Below are positions 17,690-27,817 of a stretch of 64,000 bases of DNA, piece by piece (positions within the stretch are counted from its first letter, which is position 1; each line of letters starts with the position of its first letter). Source of the stretch: Helcococcus sueciensis DSM 17243 (lineage in GTDB: Bacteria > Bacillota > Clostridia > Tissierellales > Peptoniphilaceae); assembly GCF_000423145.1 (NCBI RefSeq), contig NZ_AUHK01000005.1, forward strand, positions 1 to 64,000. The letters run 5' to 3'. The notes beneath the pieces are model-generated. The model was given only the letters and a program-made list of their open reading frames with translations. It did not search any database and was not told the origin of the DNA. The translations under genes and the position numbers were made by a program.

Positions 17690-18625
17690 ATGAATTTTAA
17701 TCATGAACCAGTGCTATTAAAAGAGACTATAGAGGCACTTAACATAAAAGAAAATGGAATATATGTTGACTGCACGGTTGGTGGAGCAGGTCATTCAATT
17801 GAAATTCTTAAAAGGGTTGGACCGAATGGTAAATTAGTTGCGATTGATCAAGATGAAGAAGCATTACTAACAGCTACAAAAAGACTTAAAGATTATAAGG
17901 ATCAAGTATTTTTTATTAAGTGCAATTATGCATATATCGGTCAAATTTTAGATTCATTGGATATAGACTTTGTGGATGGTGTATTGATGGATATAGGTGT
18001 ATCTAGTTATCAACTTGATGAAGGGAAAAGAGGATTTTCATATCATCAAGATGCACCACTTGATATGAGAATGGATCAAAGCCAAGAATTAACAGCAAAA
18101 GATGTAGTAAATAAATATTCTAAAGAAGAATTAGAAACTATTTTTTGGAACTATGGTGAAGAAAAATGGGGCATGAGAATTGCAGAATTTATTGTAAAAG
18201 AGAGAGAAAAAAAAGATATTGAAACTACATTTGATTTAGTCGAAATAATTAAAATGGCAATACCTAAAAAGGTAAGATCCGAAGGAAAACATCCAGCTAA
18301 AAAGATATTTCAAGCTATTAGAATAGAAGTGAATAATGAACTTGATGTATTGGAAACGGGAATTTATTCATCAGTAGAAAGACTAAAACCTGGTGGAAGA
18401 TTAGCTATTATAACTTTCCATTCACTCGAAGATAGAATTGTAAAAACTAATTTCAAGGAGCTTGCAAAAGGATGTACATGTCCACCTGATTTTCCTATAT
18501 GTGTATGTAATAAAAAAGAAAAAATAAAAGTTATTACTAAAAAGCCAGTTGTAGCAAGTGAAGAAGAATTAGATAGAAATAATAGATCAAGATCAGCCAA
18601 ATTAAGAGTAGCTGAGAAAATTTAG
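17690..18625 (+). CDS. rsmH: 16S rRNA (cytosine1402-N4)-methyltransferase RsmH
   Basis: Methylates the N4 of C1402 in the decoding centre of 16S rRNA using SAM. The 311-residue protein opens with [15 protein letters not shown] and has the SAM-binding [10 protein letters not shown] (about 25-34), [18 protein letters not shown] and the [12 protein letters not shown] stretch near the C-terminus. ATG 17690 is preferred over an in-frame ATG at 17672 because agaagga lies properly before it. The gap to mraZ is 21 bases. Position directly after mraZ is the standard arrangement. Confidence 0.96.
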   Translation: MNFNHEPVLLKETIEALNIKENGIYVDCTVGGAGHSIEILKRVGPNGKLVAIDQDEEALLTATKRLKDYKDQVFFIKCNYAYIGQILDSLDIDFVDGVLMDIGVSSYQLDEGKRGFSYHQDAPLDMRMDQSQELTAKDVVNKYSKEELETIFWNYGEEKWGMRIAEFIVKEREKKDIETTFDLVEIIKMAIPKKVRSEGKHPAKKIFQAIRIEVNNELDVLETGIYSSVERLKPGGRLAIITFHSLEDRIVKTNFKELAKGCTCPPDFPICVCNKKEKIKVITKKPVVASEEELDRNNRSRSAKLRVAEKI

Positions 18626-18633
18626 AGGAAATT

Positions 18634-19080
18634 ATGGAAGAAATTAGATTAATAGAAACAAAATTAAATACTAGAGAAAATTCAAGAAAAAAAGTTAGTA
18701 GAAAATCAAAAGCTATCTATTATTCTAATTTAAAAAAGATTATAATTTCTATTAATGCTTGCATTACTTTAACATTAATTATATTATTGAGTGTAGGATA
18801 TACAGATATGTTGAATATAAGTAGCAATAATCTTTTGATAGATTCTAGCAATTCAGATTTGCAAACAGAATTATCATCAATAAAAGAGATTGTAGAGAAT
18901 AGTAATTCAAATAAAAAAATTGAAAAAATTGCTATGTCAAGACTTGGTATGATATATCCAACAGAGAAAAATTTTATAAAACTGGATAAAGAAATTAATG
19001 AGACGCAAGTTGGTTTTAATAGCGATGAAAATGAAAATAATAAATCCATTATTTCTGAAATAACTGACTTGTTTAGATAG
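18634..19080 (+). CDS. ftsL: Cell-division protein FtsL-like
   Basis: A 148-residue bitopic protein between rsmH and ftsI, the usual place for FtsL. It has a basic cytoplasmic N-terminus (residues 1-34), one membrane helix (about 35-57), a short coiled-coil-like stretch and IEKIAMSRLGMIYPTEKNFIKL (about 88-109), which resembles the conserved C-terminal FtsL/DivIC motif. FtsL sequences are poorly conserved, so position and topology carry much of the call. It would pair with the DivIC-like protein encoded at 1290. Ribosome site agagga. Confidence 0.82.
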   Translation: MEEIRLIETKLNTRENSRKKVSRKSKAIYYSNLKKIIISINACITLTLIILLSVGYTDMLNISSNNLLIDSSNSDLQTELSSIKEIVENSNSNKKIEKIAMSRLGMIYPTEKNFIKLDKEINETQVGFNSDENENNKSIISEITDLFR

Positions 19081-19089
19081 TGGTGACAA

Positions 19090-21342
19090 ATGAAAAATAC
19101 AAAAAATCGAAAAATGCTAAAAACAAATGATAAAATTAGATTATTAATATTGTTTCTAGCATTTTTTACGTTTATATTTATATTTAGATTATTTAGACTT
19201 CAGGTAATAGATATTTATGATTATAAATCAAAAGGCGAAAATGTTTCAATGATTGGAGAAACGATAGAACCAAAAAGAGGAAATATTTTAGACAGAAATA
19301 ATAATCCTCTAGCAATTACTCAAAATGTTGAAAGTCTTTATTTATTACCAGTTACATCAAAAGAGAAAAGTGAAGAAGCTGATAAAATACGATTAGATAT
19401 AGAAAAATTTAACAAATTATCAGAAAAAGAACAACAATATTATACTAAGATATCTTCTATTCCAATATATGAAGATGAAGAGATAGAGAAGATTAGTAAA
19501 ATATTAAATATAGAATCAAAAGAACTATTTGATATGGTTGAAAATGGGAGAGAGGGATATATATACAGATCCTTAAATAGAGCCCAAAAATCGCAAATAG
19601 AATTATTGAATTTAAATTATTTATTATTTATACCTCAAAATGATAGATATTATCCTAATGGAGAGATGTTATCAAATACACTAGGATTTATAGAAGAAGA
19701 TGGTACAGCAAATTATGGGCTTGAAAAACAATATGATGAAATTCTTTCTGGAATTTCAGGTTATAAAGAATATTTTAAAGCTATACAGGGAACAGAAATT
19801 CCATATACAAAAAATCAATCATATGAACCTAAAGATGCTGGAAATATAGTAACTTCAATTGATATTAATCTTCAAAAAATAGTATACAATAGATTAAAAG
19901 AAGCTTTCTTTGATTTAACACCATATTCAATAACAGCAGTTTTATCAGATCCTAATACTGGTGAAATTTTAGCTATAGAAAATCTACCTACTTTTGATTC
20001 TAATTCACCTAGAGCATTTAATGAAGATATTGATAAAATAGTTTTAAATAGTTTAGAAAAAGAAAAAATTGGTGATTATTTAGTTTCAAGATGGAATAAT
20101 GATGCTGTTTCAATGCAATATGAACCAGGTTCTGTATATAAAATAATTACATCTGCAATAGCATTAGAAGCAGACAATCCTCTAAAGAATAAGATATACA
20201 ATGATGATGGATACTATAAAATTGGAGAAGATTCAATAATAAAATCTTGGAGATATTGGGATCCGTTTGGTCCACAAAATCTAAAAGAAGCGTTTAAAAA
20301 TTCGTCAAATCCTGTATATGCGCAACTTGCAGAAGATATTACCAAAGAAAAATATATTGAGTATGCTCAAATGTTTAGACTTGGAATGTTATCGGGAATT
20401 GATTTACCAAATGAATCGGAGGGATTTTACCCTAAAGATACTTCTTTAAGCGATGTAGATTATGGAACTTTAAGTTTTGGATACTATGCAACAGTAAATC
20501 CGGTACAATTTATAGCAACCTTGAATTCTACTGTTAATGGTGGAAATTATTATAAACCTCATATAACTTCAAAGATTACAGATAAAAATGGTGAAGTTGT
20601 TTCTGAAATGAAAGATTGGTATAAAGGCAAAACAGTAGATGAATCTACTAGTAAAGAAATAAATGAGTATATGGAGTATACAGCAGAGGATTATGGTTTA
20701 AATACTGAAGAGTTAAAATTTGGAGCTAAAACAGGAACCGCATACAAAAATAAATTAGAAAATCCATTGAGGGATGAAAATAAAAACAATATAGATGCGA
20801 GAACTTCAATTTATGTAACTTACCCGGCTTCAAAGCCAAAATATTCACTTTTGGTTGTTGTAGATGAGCCGCTCAACAAAGATACTTCATCAACTACATC
20901 TTTTCCTGTTGCAAAAAAAATTATGTATGATGTAGTTAAATACGATCAAGAAAAAGCTAATATAGTTAATAATAATAAAGAATTAGTCAAAATACCGGAT
21001 GTAACAAATAAAACTGTAAAAGAAGCGGTACGTATATTAGAAGAGACGAATTTAAGAGTTAACTTAGAAGGCGAATATGGTGAATACCATATAGTCGATT
21101 CTCAATACCCAGAAACAAATAATTCTATTGAAATAAATTCCGTAATAAAACTTAAGACGAATAATTCGATTTCAATGCCAAATCTAATAGGATTAAGTCT
21201 TGATGAGGCTACAAAAATTCTTGATGAAAATTATATTAAATATAAAACTCAAGGTGAGGGAAGTAAAGTAAGAAATCAAAGTGAAAAGCCAAATGATACC
21301 ATAAATAAAGATGAAGAAATAACAATTAAATTAGGAGATTAG
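19090..21342 (+). CDS. ftsI: Septal class B penicillin-binding protein (FtsI/PBP2B type) with two PASTA domains
   Basis: The transpeptidase of septal wall synthesis, partner of FtsW. The 750-residue protein has an N-terminal anchor helix (about 18-38), a dimerisation/pedestal domain starting with PKRGNILDRNNNPLA (about 59-73), and the transpeptidase: SVYK (S348 as nucleophile), SSN (405-407) and KTG (547-549). Two C-terminal PASTA domains follow (about 637-692 and 697-749), as in SpoVD/PBP2x-type proteins. It begins 9 bases after ftsL. The mraY start follows its stop by 1 base. Confidence 0.95.
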   Translation: MKNTKNRKMLKTNDKIRLLILFLAFFTFIFIFRLFRLQVIDIYDYKSKGENVSMIGETIEPKRGNILDRNNNPLAITQNVESLYLLPVTSKEKSEEADKIRLDIEKFNKLSEKEQQYYTKISSIPIYEDEEIEKISKILNIESKELFDMVENGREGYIYRSLNRAQKSQIELLNLNYLLFIPQNDRYYPNGEMLSNTLGFIEEDGTANYGLEKQYDEILSGISGYKEYFKAIQGTEIPYTKNQSYEPKDAGNIVTSIDINLQKIVYNRLKEAFFDLTPYSITAVLSDPNTGEILAIENLPTFDSNSPRAFNEDIDKIVLNSLEKEKIGDYLVSRWNNDAVSMQYEPGSVYKIITSAIALEADNPLKNKIYNDDGYYKIGEDSIIKSWRYWDPFGPQNLKEAFKNSSNPVYAQLAEDITKEKYIEYAQMFRLGMLSGIDLPNESEGFYPKDTSLSDVDYGTLSFGYYATVNPVQFIATLNSTVNGGNYYKPHITSKITDKNGEVVSEMKDWYKGKTVDESTSKEINEYMEYTAEDYGLNTEELKFGAKTGTAYKNKLENPLRDENKNNIDARTSIYVTYPASKPKYSLLVVVDEPLNKDTSSTTSFPVAKKIMYDVVKYDQEKANIVNNNKELVKIPDVTNKTVKEAVRILEETNLRVNLEGEYGEYHIVDSQYPETNNSIEINSVIKLKTNNSISMPNLIGLSLDEATKILDENYIKYKTQGEGSKVRNQSEKPNDTINKDEEITIKLGD

Positions 21343-21343
21343 A

Positions 21344-22291
21344 ATGAATATAGCATTAACGACTATTATATCCATATTGTTATCAACAGTGTCGATATAT
21401 TTTTTCATACCTTTTCTTAAAGGTAGAAATTTTGGACAGCCAATAAGAGAAGAAGGAAATAAGGACCATTTAAAAAAGGCGGGAACACCGACTATGGGCG
21501 GTTTTGCGTTTACTATAGTTTTTATATTTGTAACACTTATTTTTGTAAAGTTTAATAAAAATATTTTGTTTGTACTATTGACAACTTTATTCTTTGGTTT
21601 GATTGGCTTTATTGATGATTTTGAGAAAATAGCAAAAGGAAGAAATCTTGGATTAAATGCAAAGCAAAAATTAATTTTACAATTTTTAATTGCTTTTATA
21701 TTAATCACAATTCAATATTTTGTGTTAGATATTAATATGGGAGAATTATCCATTCCATTTTTCAATAATCCGTTAAATATAGGAATATTTGCTATTCCAT
21801 TATTAATGTTTATTATGGTAGGTACTGTAAATGCAGCAAACTTGACAGATGGACTTGATGGTCTATTAGCCTCAGTTTCAATACCTGTTTTTTTAGCGAT
21901 AGCAGTTATGTCAATAGGAATAAATCCAGAGATAACACAATCAGCATTAATATTTGTTGGAGTATTGATAGGATTTTTAATATTTAACTCAAATCCTGCT
22001 TTAATATTTATGGGAGATACAGGGTCTATGGCTATAGGTGGAGCAGTAGTGTCAATGGTTATAATATTAAATAAACCAATTTATTTAATATTTTTAGCAG
22101 GAGTTTACTTAATCGAAGCTTTATCTGTTATAATTCAAGTTGTTTTGTTTAAAAAAACAGGAAAAAGAGTTTTCTTGATGAGTCCTATTCACCATCATTT
22201 TGAACTTAAAGGTAATAAAGAAACTAAGATAGTCGCTGGTTTTCAAGCGGTTAGTGTGTTATTAGCGTTAATAACTATATATTTAGTATAG
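21344..22291 (+). CDS. mraY: Phospho-N-acetylmuramoyl-pentapeptide transferase MraY
   Basis: Makes lipid I by joining UDP-MurNAc-pentapeptide to undecaprenyl phosphate on the inner face of the membrane. The 315-residue protein has about ten helices and the family hallmarks GTPTMGGFAF (about 47-56), the Asp-rich FGLIGFIDDFEK (about 84-95), NLTDGLDGL, FMGDTGSMAIGG and the C-terminal MSPIHHHFELKG. Ribosome site taggagatt overlaps the ftsI stop, indicating coupling. murE and murF, which normally lie between ftsI and mraY, are absent. Confidence 0.96.
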   Translation: MNIALTTIISILLSTVSIYFFIPFLKGRNFGQPIREEGNKDHLKKAGTPTMGGFAFTIVFIFVTLIFVKFNKNILFVLLTTLFFGLIGFIDDFEKIAKGRNLGLNAKQKLILQFLIAFILITIQYFVLDINMGELSIPFFNNPLNIGIFAIPLLMFIMVGTVNAANLTDGLDGLLASVSIPVFLAIAVMSIGINPEITQSALIFVGVLIGFLIFNSNPALIFMGDTGSMAIGGAVVSMVIILNKPIYLIFLAGVYLIEALSVIIQVVLFKKTGKRVFLMSPIHHHFELKGNKETKIVAGFQAVSVLLALITIYLV

Positions 22292-22299
22292 GAAGATAA

Positions 22300-23643
22300 A
22301 TGGAAATAAAAGATAAAAAAATATTAGTATTTGGTTTAGGAATTTCAGGAAAATCAAGTGTAAAAGCCTTGTCAAATCTAGGAGCAAAAGTATTAATATT
22401 TGATGATAGAGAATATGAAGAACTAAGAGAAGATGTTTACTCAATAGATGAATACGAATTTGATATTATACAAGAAGATGTAGATATTCCATGGAGTGAA
22501 TTGTACTGTGTATTAAAAAGTCCAGGAATAAAATTAGAAAATGGTCTTATACAAGAAGCTGTTTCTAGAGGAATTGAGGTAATCACTGATATAGAATTGG
22601 CATATAGATTATATGGAGGAGATAAATTTATTTCGATTACTGGAACCAATGGTAAAACTACAGTAACCTCAGCAATTGCTCATATATTAGAACAATCAGG
22701 AGAAAAAGTACGAGTAGTTGGTAATATAGGAGTTGGTTTATTATCTGAAATATATAATTATGGACTTGATTACACATATGTAGTTGAGGTATCTAGCTTT
22801 CAACTAGAAAGCATAAGAGATTTTAGATCTAAAATCTCTATTATTACAAATATCACTCCAGATCATTTAGATTGGCATGGAAATTTTGAAAATTATATAA
22901 ATGCTAAGAAAAATATTTATAAAAATATAAAAGAAGATGATTATTTAATTCTAAATAAAGATGATGAGATTTTGAATAAAATTAATGTAAATGCTAATGT
23001 AAAATATTTTTCAATAAAAGAAAAATCTGATTGCTATTATGATGGAGAATATATTATTAATGCAGAAAACAAATTTGAAAGAGATATCATTAATTTAGTA
23101 GGAGATCACAATGTTTCAAATATATTAAGCGCAATACTTGCATGTAATTCATTTGGATTAAAATTCAATCAAATTTTAGAAGGTATTAAAACTTTTAAAT
23201 CTATAGAACATAGGATTGAATTTGTATCTGAAATAGATGGGGTAAAATACTATAATGACTCAAAAGGAACGAATATTGATTCTACTAAAAAAGCACTTTC
23301 AGGATTTAAGAAAAATGTAATATTAATTGCTGGAGGTTATGATAAAAAGATAGAATTTGACGAATTATTTGAAGACACTTCAAATATAAAATACTTAATT
23401 TCGTTAGGAGAAACTGCACAAAAAATTAATGAAGCAGCAAAGAGAAATAAAGTTCTAAATTCTTTAATAGTTAAAGATTTAGATGAAGCAATGGAAAAAG
23501 CTTTTGATTTAGCTGAAAAAGGAGATGTAGTTTTATTATCTCCTGCTTGTGCAAGTTGGGGTATTTATAAAAATTATATAGAGAGAGGTAATCATTTTAA
23601 AAATATAGTATATGCATATGAAAAGAAAAAAGAAGAAAAATAG
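22300..23643 (+). CDS. murD: UDP-N-acetylmuramoylalanine-D-glutamate ligase
   Basis: Adds D-glutamate to UDP-MurNAc-L-alanine in the cytoplasm. The 447-residue protein has the N-terminal nucleotide-sugar domain (VFGLGISGKSSVKAL near residue 10), the ATPase P-loop GTNGKTT (115-121), and NITPDHLDWHGNFENY plus HRIEFV in the central and C-terminal domains. It is 8 bases from mraY. The start of ftsW lies inside its 3' end. Confidence 0.96.
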   Translation: MEIKDKKILVFGLGISGKSSVKALSNLGAKVLIFDDREYEELREDVYSIDEYEFDIIQEDVDIPWSELYCVLKSPGIKLENGLIQEAVSRGIEVITDIELAYRLYGGDKFISITGTNGKTTVTSAIAHILEQSGEKVRVVGNIGVGLLSEIYNYGLDYTYVVEVSSFQLESIRDFRSKISIITNITPDHLDWHGNFENYINAKKNIYKNIKEDDYLILNKDDEILNKINVNANVKYFSIKEKSDCYYDGEYIINAENKFERDIINLVGDHNVSNILSAILACNSFGLKFNQILEGIKTFKSIEHRIEFVSEIDGVKYYNDSKGTNIDSTKKALSGFKKNVILIAGGYDKKIEFDELFEDTSNIKYLISLGETAQKINEAAKRNKVLNSLIVKDLDEAMEKAFDLAEKGDVVLLSPACASWGIYKNYIERGNHFKNIVYAYEKKKEEK

Positions 23644-24814
23644 TTTAAGTTTCAATATTGACAGGTATTGGAATTATGAACAAAAAAAAGCAAAATTTAA
23701 TATTTATCTTTTTATATCTATTATATTTATCGGAATATTAGGACTAGCCTTTTTATTATCTGCTTCATCTTATTTAACTATTAAATATAATATAAATAGG
23801 TATTATTATGTAATAAGACAAGGGATATTTTTGATGTTAGGGATAATCCTAATGTATTTAATTTCGAAAGTAAATTATAAAATATATAAAAAATACGCCT
23901 TCGTCATCTATGTAATAGGTATAATATTGCTAATACTAGTATATGTACCACCATTTTCTGTATCAGTAAATGGTGCCAGAAGAGCTATAAATCTTGGAAT
24001 ACGATTTATGCCATCTGATATAGCAAAATTTAGTACGATAGTTATGCTTTCGACTTTTCTTGCAAGAAATCAAAGAAATATGATGTATTTTAGTAAATCG
24101 GTAATTCCAACAGGGATTATAATAGGTATACCATTTGTACTTATTTTGTTTCAGACAGATTTATCAACATCTTTTGTACTAGCTTTATCACTTGCAATTA
24201 TATATTTAGTGGGAGGATTTAAATCGAAACATTTACCTCCAATTCTAATTTTCGTGGTAATAGGCGTTTTTATACTATATAAGAATTTAGAGCAATATCA
24301 AATTAATAGATTTACTGCTTTTTTAAATCCTGAATTACATTATAACGATTTATCATGGCAAGTTCTAAATGGATTGTTTGCTGTATCAAGAGGTGGAGTG
24401 TTTGGTCAAGGATATGGTAAATCGATATATAAAAATGGATATCTTGCAACTGAAGTACATAATGATATGATATTTTCAGTAATAAGTGAAGAGTTTGGAT
24501 TTATAGGTTCTGTAATAGTTATACTTTTAATAGTATCGATTACATATATGACTATAAAAGAAGCTTTAAAATCGAAAGACTTTTTTGCAAAATTACTGTG
24601 TTTAGGTATAGGCTTGATTTATGTGATACAATCTTTAGTAAATATAGCGGTATCACTAAGTTTAATACCAAATACTGGAATTACTCTTCCATTCATTTCT
24701 AATGGTGGGACATCCATAGTAGCATTTTGTATAATGTTTGGAGTAGTTCTAAACATTTCAAGATTTAACAATTATGAATTAGAAAAAGAAAAAAAGAATA
24801 ATGTTTTGAAATAG
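23612..24814 (+). CDS. ftsW: Lipid II polymerase/SEDS protein FtsW
   Basis: The SEDS glycosyltransferase that polymerises septal glycan with FtsI. The 400-residue protein has a basic N-terminus and about ten helices, with SEDS features: SVNGARRAINLGIRFMPSDIAKF (about 115-137), the FQTDLSTS stretch with the catalytic-region Asp (about 184-191), SWQVLNGLFAVSRGGVFGQGYGKS, and NTGITLPFISNGGTS. FtsW rather than RodA is supported by cluster position. The start lies 32 bases inside murD; ATG 23612 or ATG 23618 are both possible and neither has a clear ribosome site, suggesting coupling to murD translation. Confidence 0.93.
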   Translation: MHMKRKKKKNSLSFNIDRYWNYEQKKAKFNIYLFISIIFIGILGLAFLLSASSYLTIKYNINRYYYVIRQGIFLMLGIILMYLISKVNYKIYKKYAFVIYVIGIILLILVYVPPFSVSVNGARRAINLGIRFMPSDIAKFSTIVMLSTFLARNQRNMMYFSKSVIPTGIIIGIPFVLILFQTDLSTSFVLALSLAIIYLVGGFKSKHLPPILIFVVIGVFILYKNLEQYQINRFTAFLNPELHYNDLSWQVLNGLFAVSRGGVFGQGYGKSIYKNGYLATEVHNDMIFSVISEEFGFIGSVIVILLIVSITYMTIKEALKSKDFFAKLLCLGIGLIYVIQSLVNIAVSLSLIPNTGITLPFISNGGTSIVAFCIMFGVVLNISRFNNYELEKEKKNNVLK

Positions 24815-24824
24815 TATAAAAATG

Positions 24825-24854
24825 TTTACAAATATGTTAAAGTATTGATATAAT
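24825..24854 (+). promoter_or_regulatory. Promoter of ftsZ
   Basis: -35 TTTACA (24825-24830), 18-bp spacer, -10 TATAAT (24849-24854) with an upstream TG, so a strong extended promoter. It gives ftsZ its own transcription apart from the mraZ operon, with a leader of about 45 bases. Confidence 0.8.
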
Positions 24855-24907
24855 GATAAATAGATATTACTAAAGATTTGAGAATTGATAAAAATTTGGA
24901 GGTAGAA

Positions 24908-25951
24908 ATGAGCAATTTCGATATGGAAGTTAATAATAATGGTTTAGCGAAAATTAAAGTTATAGGTGTTGGTGGTGGTGGAAACAATGCCATCAGAAGA
25001 ATGAAAGAAAGTGGATTAAGTGGTGTTGAATTCATCGCAATTAATACAGATAAACAAATACTTGATTCCATGAATTCAGACCAAACTTTACAAATCGGAC
25101 AAAAGCTTACTAAAGGTTTAGGTTCTGGTGGACATCCAGAAACTGGTGAAAAAGCTGCTGATGAAAGTAAACAAGAAATAGAAAATATACTTGAAGGTGC
25201 TGATATGGTATTTGTAACTGCTGGTATGGGTGGTGGTACTGGTACAGGAGCTGCTCCAGTTGTTGCACAATTAGCTAAAGACATGGGTATATTAACAGTT
25301 GCTGTTGTTACAAGACCATTTACATTTGAAGGTCGTACAAGACAAAATCAAGCAGAACAAGGTATTGAAAGATTAAAGAAAAATGTTGATACATTGATAG
25401 TAGTACCAAATGATAGATTATTACAAATTTCAGAAAAAAGAACATCTATGGTAGATGCGTTTAAGATGGCTGATAAAGTTCTATTAGACGGTATTAAAGG
25501 TATTTCAGATTTAATAGCTGTTCCAGCTTTAATTAACTTAGACTTTGCTGACGTTGAATCAGTGATGAAAGAACAAGGTGTAGCTCACATGGGTATAGGA
25601 TATGCTACAGGTGAAAACAGAGCTACTGAAGCGGCTAAACAAGCGATTAAATCACCTTTATTAGAAACTTCAATAGATGGTGCTAAAGCTGTTCTAATAA
25701 ATATTTCTGGTTCTGATTTAGGAATATTTGAAATTAATGAAGCTTCAGAATTAATTAGAGAACAAATTGATTCAGATGCAAACATCATATTTGGAGCTGG
25801 ATTAGACGACTCATTGAAAGATGAAATTAAAATTACTGTAATAGGTACAGGATTTGATAATAGAAAAATAGTATCTTCAAATGATAAAGCAAAAAGAAGT
25901 GATTCCGATAAGAATGATGGGGGATTTGTAATTCCTGATTTCTTAAAATAA
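24908..25951 (+). CDS. ftsZ: Cell-division GTPase FtsZ
   Basis: Tubulin homologue that forms the Z ring. The 347-residue protein has the nucleotide-binding [14 protein letters not shown] (about 14-27), the tubulin signature [12 protein letters not shown] (about 103-114), the synergy region NLDFADV, a short Ser/Lys/Asp linker and the conserved C-terminal peptide VIPDFLK for binding membrane tethers. ATG 24908 has a perfect GGAGGT at 24898-24903; an in-frame TTG at 24878 was rejected. ftsA and ftsQ, often upstream, are missing; SepF or another tether would have to be encoded elsewhere. Confidence 0.97.
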   Translation: MSNFDMEVNNNGLAKIKVIGVGGGGNNAIRRMKESGLSGVEFIAINTDKQILDSMNSDQTLQIGQKLTKGLGSGGHPETGEKAADESKQEIENILEGADMVFVTAGMGGGTGTGAAPVVAQLAKDMGILTVAVVTRPFTFEGRTRQNQAEQGIERLKKNVDTLIVVPNDRLLQISEKRTSMVDAFKMADKVLLDGIKGISDLIAVPALINLDFADVESVMKEQGVAHMGIGYATGENRATEAAKQAIKSPLLETSIDGAKAVLINISGSDLGIFEINEASELIREQIDSDANIIFGAGLDDSLKDEIKITVIGTGFDNRKIVSSNDKAKRSDSDKNDGGFVIPDFLK

Positions 25952-25969
25952 TTAAGATAGGATGTATAG

Positions 25970-26419
25970 ATGAAATGTCCATTTTGTCATTTTCATGATT
26001 CAAAGGTAATAGACACTAGACCTACAGATAGTAATGAATCGATAAGACGTAGACGTGAGTGTTTAAAATGTAAAAAAAGATTTACAACTTACGAAAGAGT
26101 CGAAGATCAAACTGTAGTAGTTATCAAAAAAGACGAAACTAGAGAAGCTTTCCAAAGAAGTAAAATTTTAAATAGTTTGATAAAATCTAGTGAAAAAAGA
26201 CCGATTGAAATTGCAACTCTTGAAAAAACAGTTGAAGAAATAGAAACTGAGATTAATCATTTAAATCAAAAAGAGGTTACATCAGCATATATCGGTGAAT
26301 TAGTAATGAATAAACTTAAAAATATTGATAAAATTGCTTATGTAAGATTTGCATCCGTATATCGTGAGTTTGATGATGTACAATCATTTGCAGATGAAAT
26401 TGAAAACTTAAAAGATTAA
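25970..26419 (+). CDS. nrdR: Transcriptional repressor NrdR
   Basis: Represses ribonucleotide reductase genes according to ATP/dATP level. The 149-residue protein has an N-terminal zinc ribbon (MKCPFCHFHDSKVIDTRPT with CxxC, then RRRRECLKCKKRFTTYE) and a C-terminal ATP cone (VVVIKKDETREAFQRSKI onward, about 49-139). Length is typical. The gene is 18 bases downstream of ftsZ and followed by a terminator. I saw no clear NrdR box in the window. Confidence 0.96.
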   Translation: MKCPFCHFHDSKVIDTRPTDSNESIRRRRECLKCKKRFTTYERVEDQTVVVIKKDETREAFQRSKILNSLIKSSEKRPIEIATLEKTVEEIETEINHLNQKEVTSAYIGELVMNKLKNIDKIAYVRFASVYREFDDVQSFADEIENLKD

Positions 26420-26423
26420 TTGA

Positions 26424-26456
26424 AAATGCCTTGTTTTAAATAAGGCATTTCTTTTT
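26424..26456 (+). terminator. Terminator after nrdR
   Basis: Stem aaatgcctt (26424-26432) with aaggcattt (26442-26450), 9-base loop, followed by a T-rich run. It separates ftsZ-nrdR from rarA-asnS. Confidence 0.85.
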
Positions 26457-26476
26457 AAAATGAAAGAATAATATTA

Positions 26477-27817
26477 ATGGATAATTTAGACTTTTTTGAT
26501 ATTAATAAAGAAGAACAATTAAATATTAACAAACCTCTAGCAGCAAGATTGAGACCAAAGAGATTAGATGAATTTGTAGGACAAAAACATTTAGTTGGAA
26601 AAGATAAGCCATTAAATAGAATGATAAAGGCAGATCGACTTTCATCTATGATATTTTATGGACCTCCAGGTACAGGAAAGACAACCTTAGCACATATTAT
26701 TGCGAAGACAACAAAGATGGATTATCAAGAATTATCAGCTACATCATCAGGAGTTAAAGATATAAAAGCTGTTATTCAAAGAGCGGAAGAAAATCTTGCA
26801 ATTTATTCGATACGAACATTATTATTTATCGATGAAATTCACAGATTTAATAAATCTCAACAAGATACACTTTTACCACATGTTGAATCGGGTCTTATAG
26901 TTCTAATTGGTGCAACTACAGAAAATCCATATTTTGAAGTTAATAAAGCCCTTATATCAAGATCTCAAGTAATTACACTAAATAAACTTGAATATAATGA
27001 TTTAAAATTATTAATAAATAAGGCTCTATCTGATAAGGAAAAAGGATATGGAAATAAAGATATCAAAATTGATGATGAAGCTATCGATTATTTAATTCAG
27101 ACAAGTAATGGTGATGCTAGAAGTTTATTAAATAGTTTAGAAATCGCTGTATTATCTACTGAAGAAAAAAATGGAAAAATAATACTTGACTTAGAAACTA
27201 TGCAAAATTCTATTATTCGTAAAGCTGCAATATATGACAAAAATGCAGATGAGCATTATAATACTATTTCTGCATTTATAAAATCTATGCGAGGATCAAA
27301 TCCTGATGCTGCTATATATTATCTTGCTAAGATGCTGCATGCAGGAGAAGATATAAAATTCATAGCAAGACGTATAATAATATTTGCATCTGAAGATATA
27401 GGGCTTGCAGATCCCAATGCTATAAATATTGCAAATTCAGCATTTCAATCTATTGATGTAGTGGGACTGCCTGAAGCGAGGATAATACTTGCAAATGCAG
27501 TGATATATATGTCACTTGCTCCAAAATCGAATTCAGCATATCTTGCTATAAATAATGCTATGAATTTTGTTGAAAATAACGAAAATTATGAGATACCAAT
27601 GCATTTAAGAGATAGTCATACAGTAGGTTATGATAAAATTCCAAATAATTTAAGGTATAAATATCCTCATGATTATAATTACGGTTATACAAATCAGAGA
27701 TATTTGCCTGAAGAAATTTCTAATGTGAAGTTCTATAATAGTAAAAATATTGGTTATGAAAAAAATATTAATGAAAGATTAGAAAAAATTAAGGAGAATG
27801 AAAAAGATGGAAATTAA
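26477..27817 (+). CDS. rarA: Replication-associated recombination protein A (RarA/MgsA)
   Basis: An AAA+ ATPase of the clamp-loader type that acts at stalled replication forks with SSB. The 446-residue protein shows [21 protein letters not shown] (about 21-41), Walker [10 protein letters not shown] (about 62-70), Walker [15 protein letters not shown], sensor 1 GATTENP, the sensor 2 GDARSLLN, and the C-terminal tetramerisation region ([22 protein letters not shown]). No strong ribosome site is visible. Its end overlaps the chosen asnS start by 11 bases. Confidence 0.95.
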   Translation: MDNLDFFDINKEEQLNINKPLAARLRPKRLDEFVGQKHLVGKDKPLNRMIKADRLSSMIFYGPPGTGKTTLAHIIAKTTKMDYQELSATSSGVKDIKAVIQRAEENLAIYSIRTLLFIDEIHRFNKSQQDTLLPHVESGLIVLIGATTENPYFEVNKALISRSQVITLNKLEYNDLKLLINKALSDKEKGYGNKDIKIDDEAIDYLIQTSNGDARSLLNSLEIAVLSTEEKNGKIILDLETMQNSIIRKAAIYDKNADEHYNTISAFIKSMRGSNPDAAIYYLAKMLHAGEDIKFIARRIIIFASEDIGLADPNAINIANSAFQSIDVVGLPEARIILANAVIYMSLAPKSNSAYLAINNAMNFVENNENYEIPMHLRDSHTVGYDKIPNNLRYKYPHDYNYGYTNQRYLPEEISNVKFYNSKNIGYEKNINERLEKIKENEKDGN

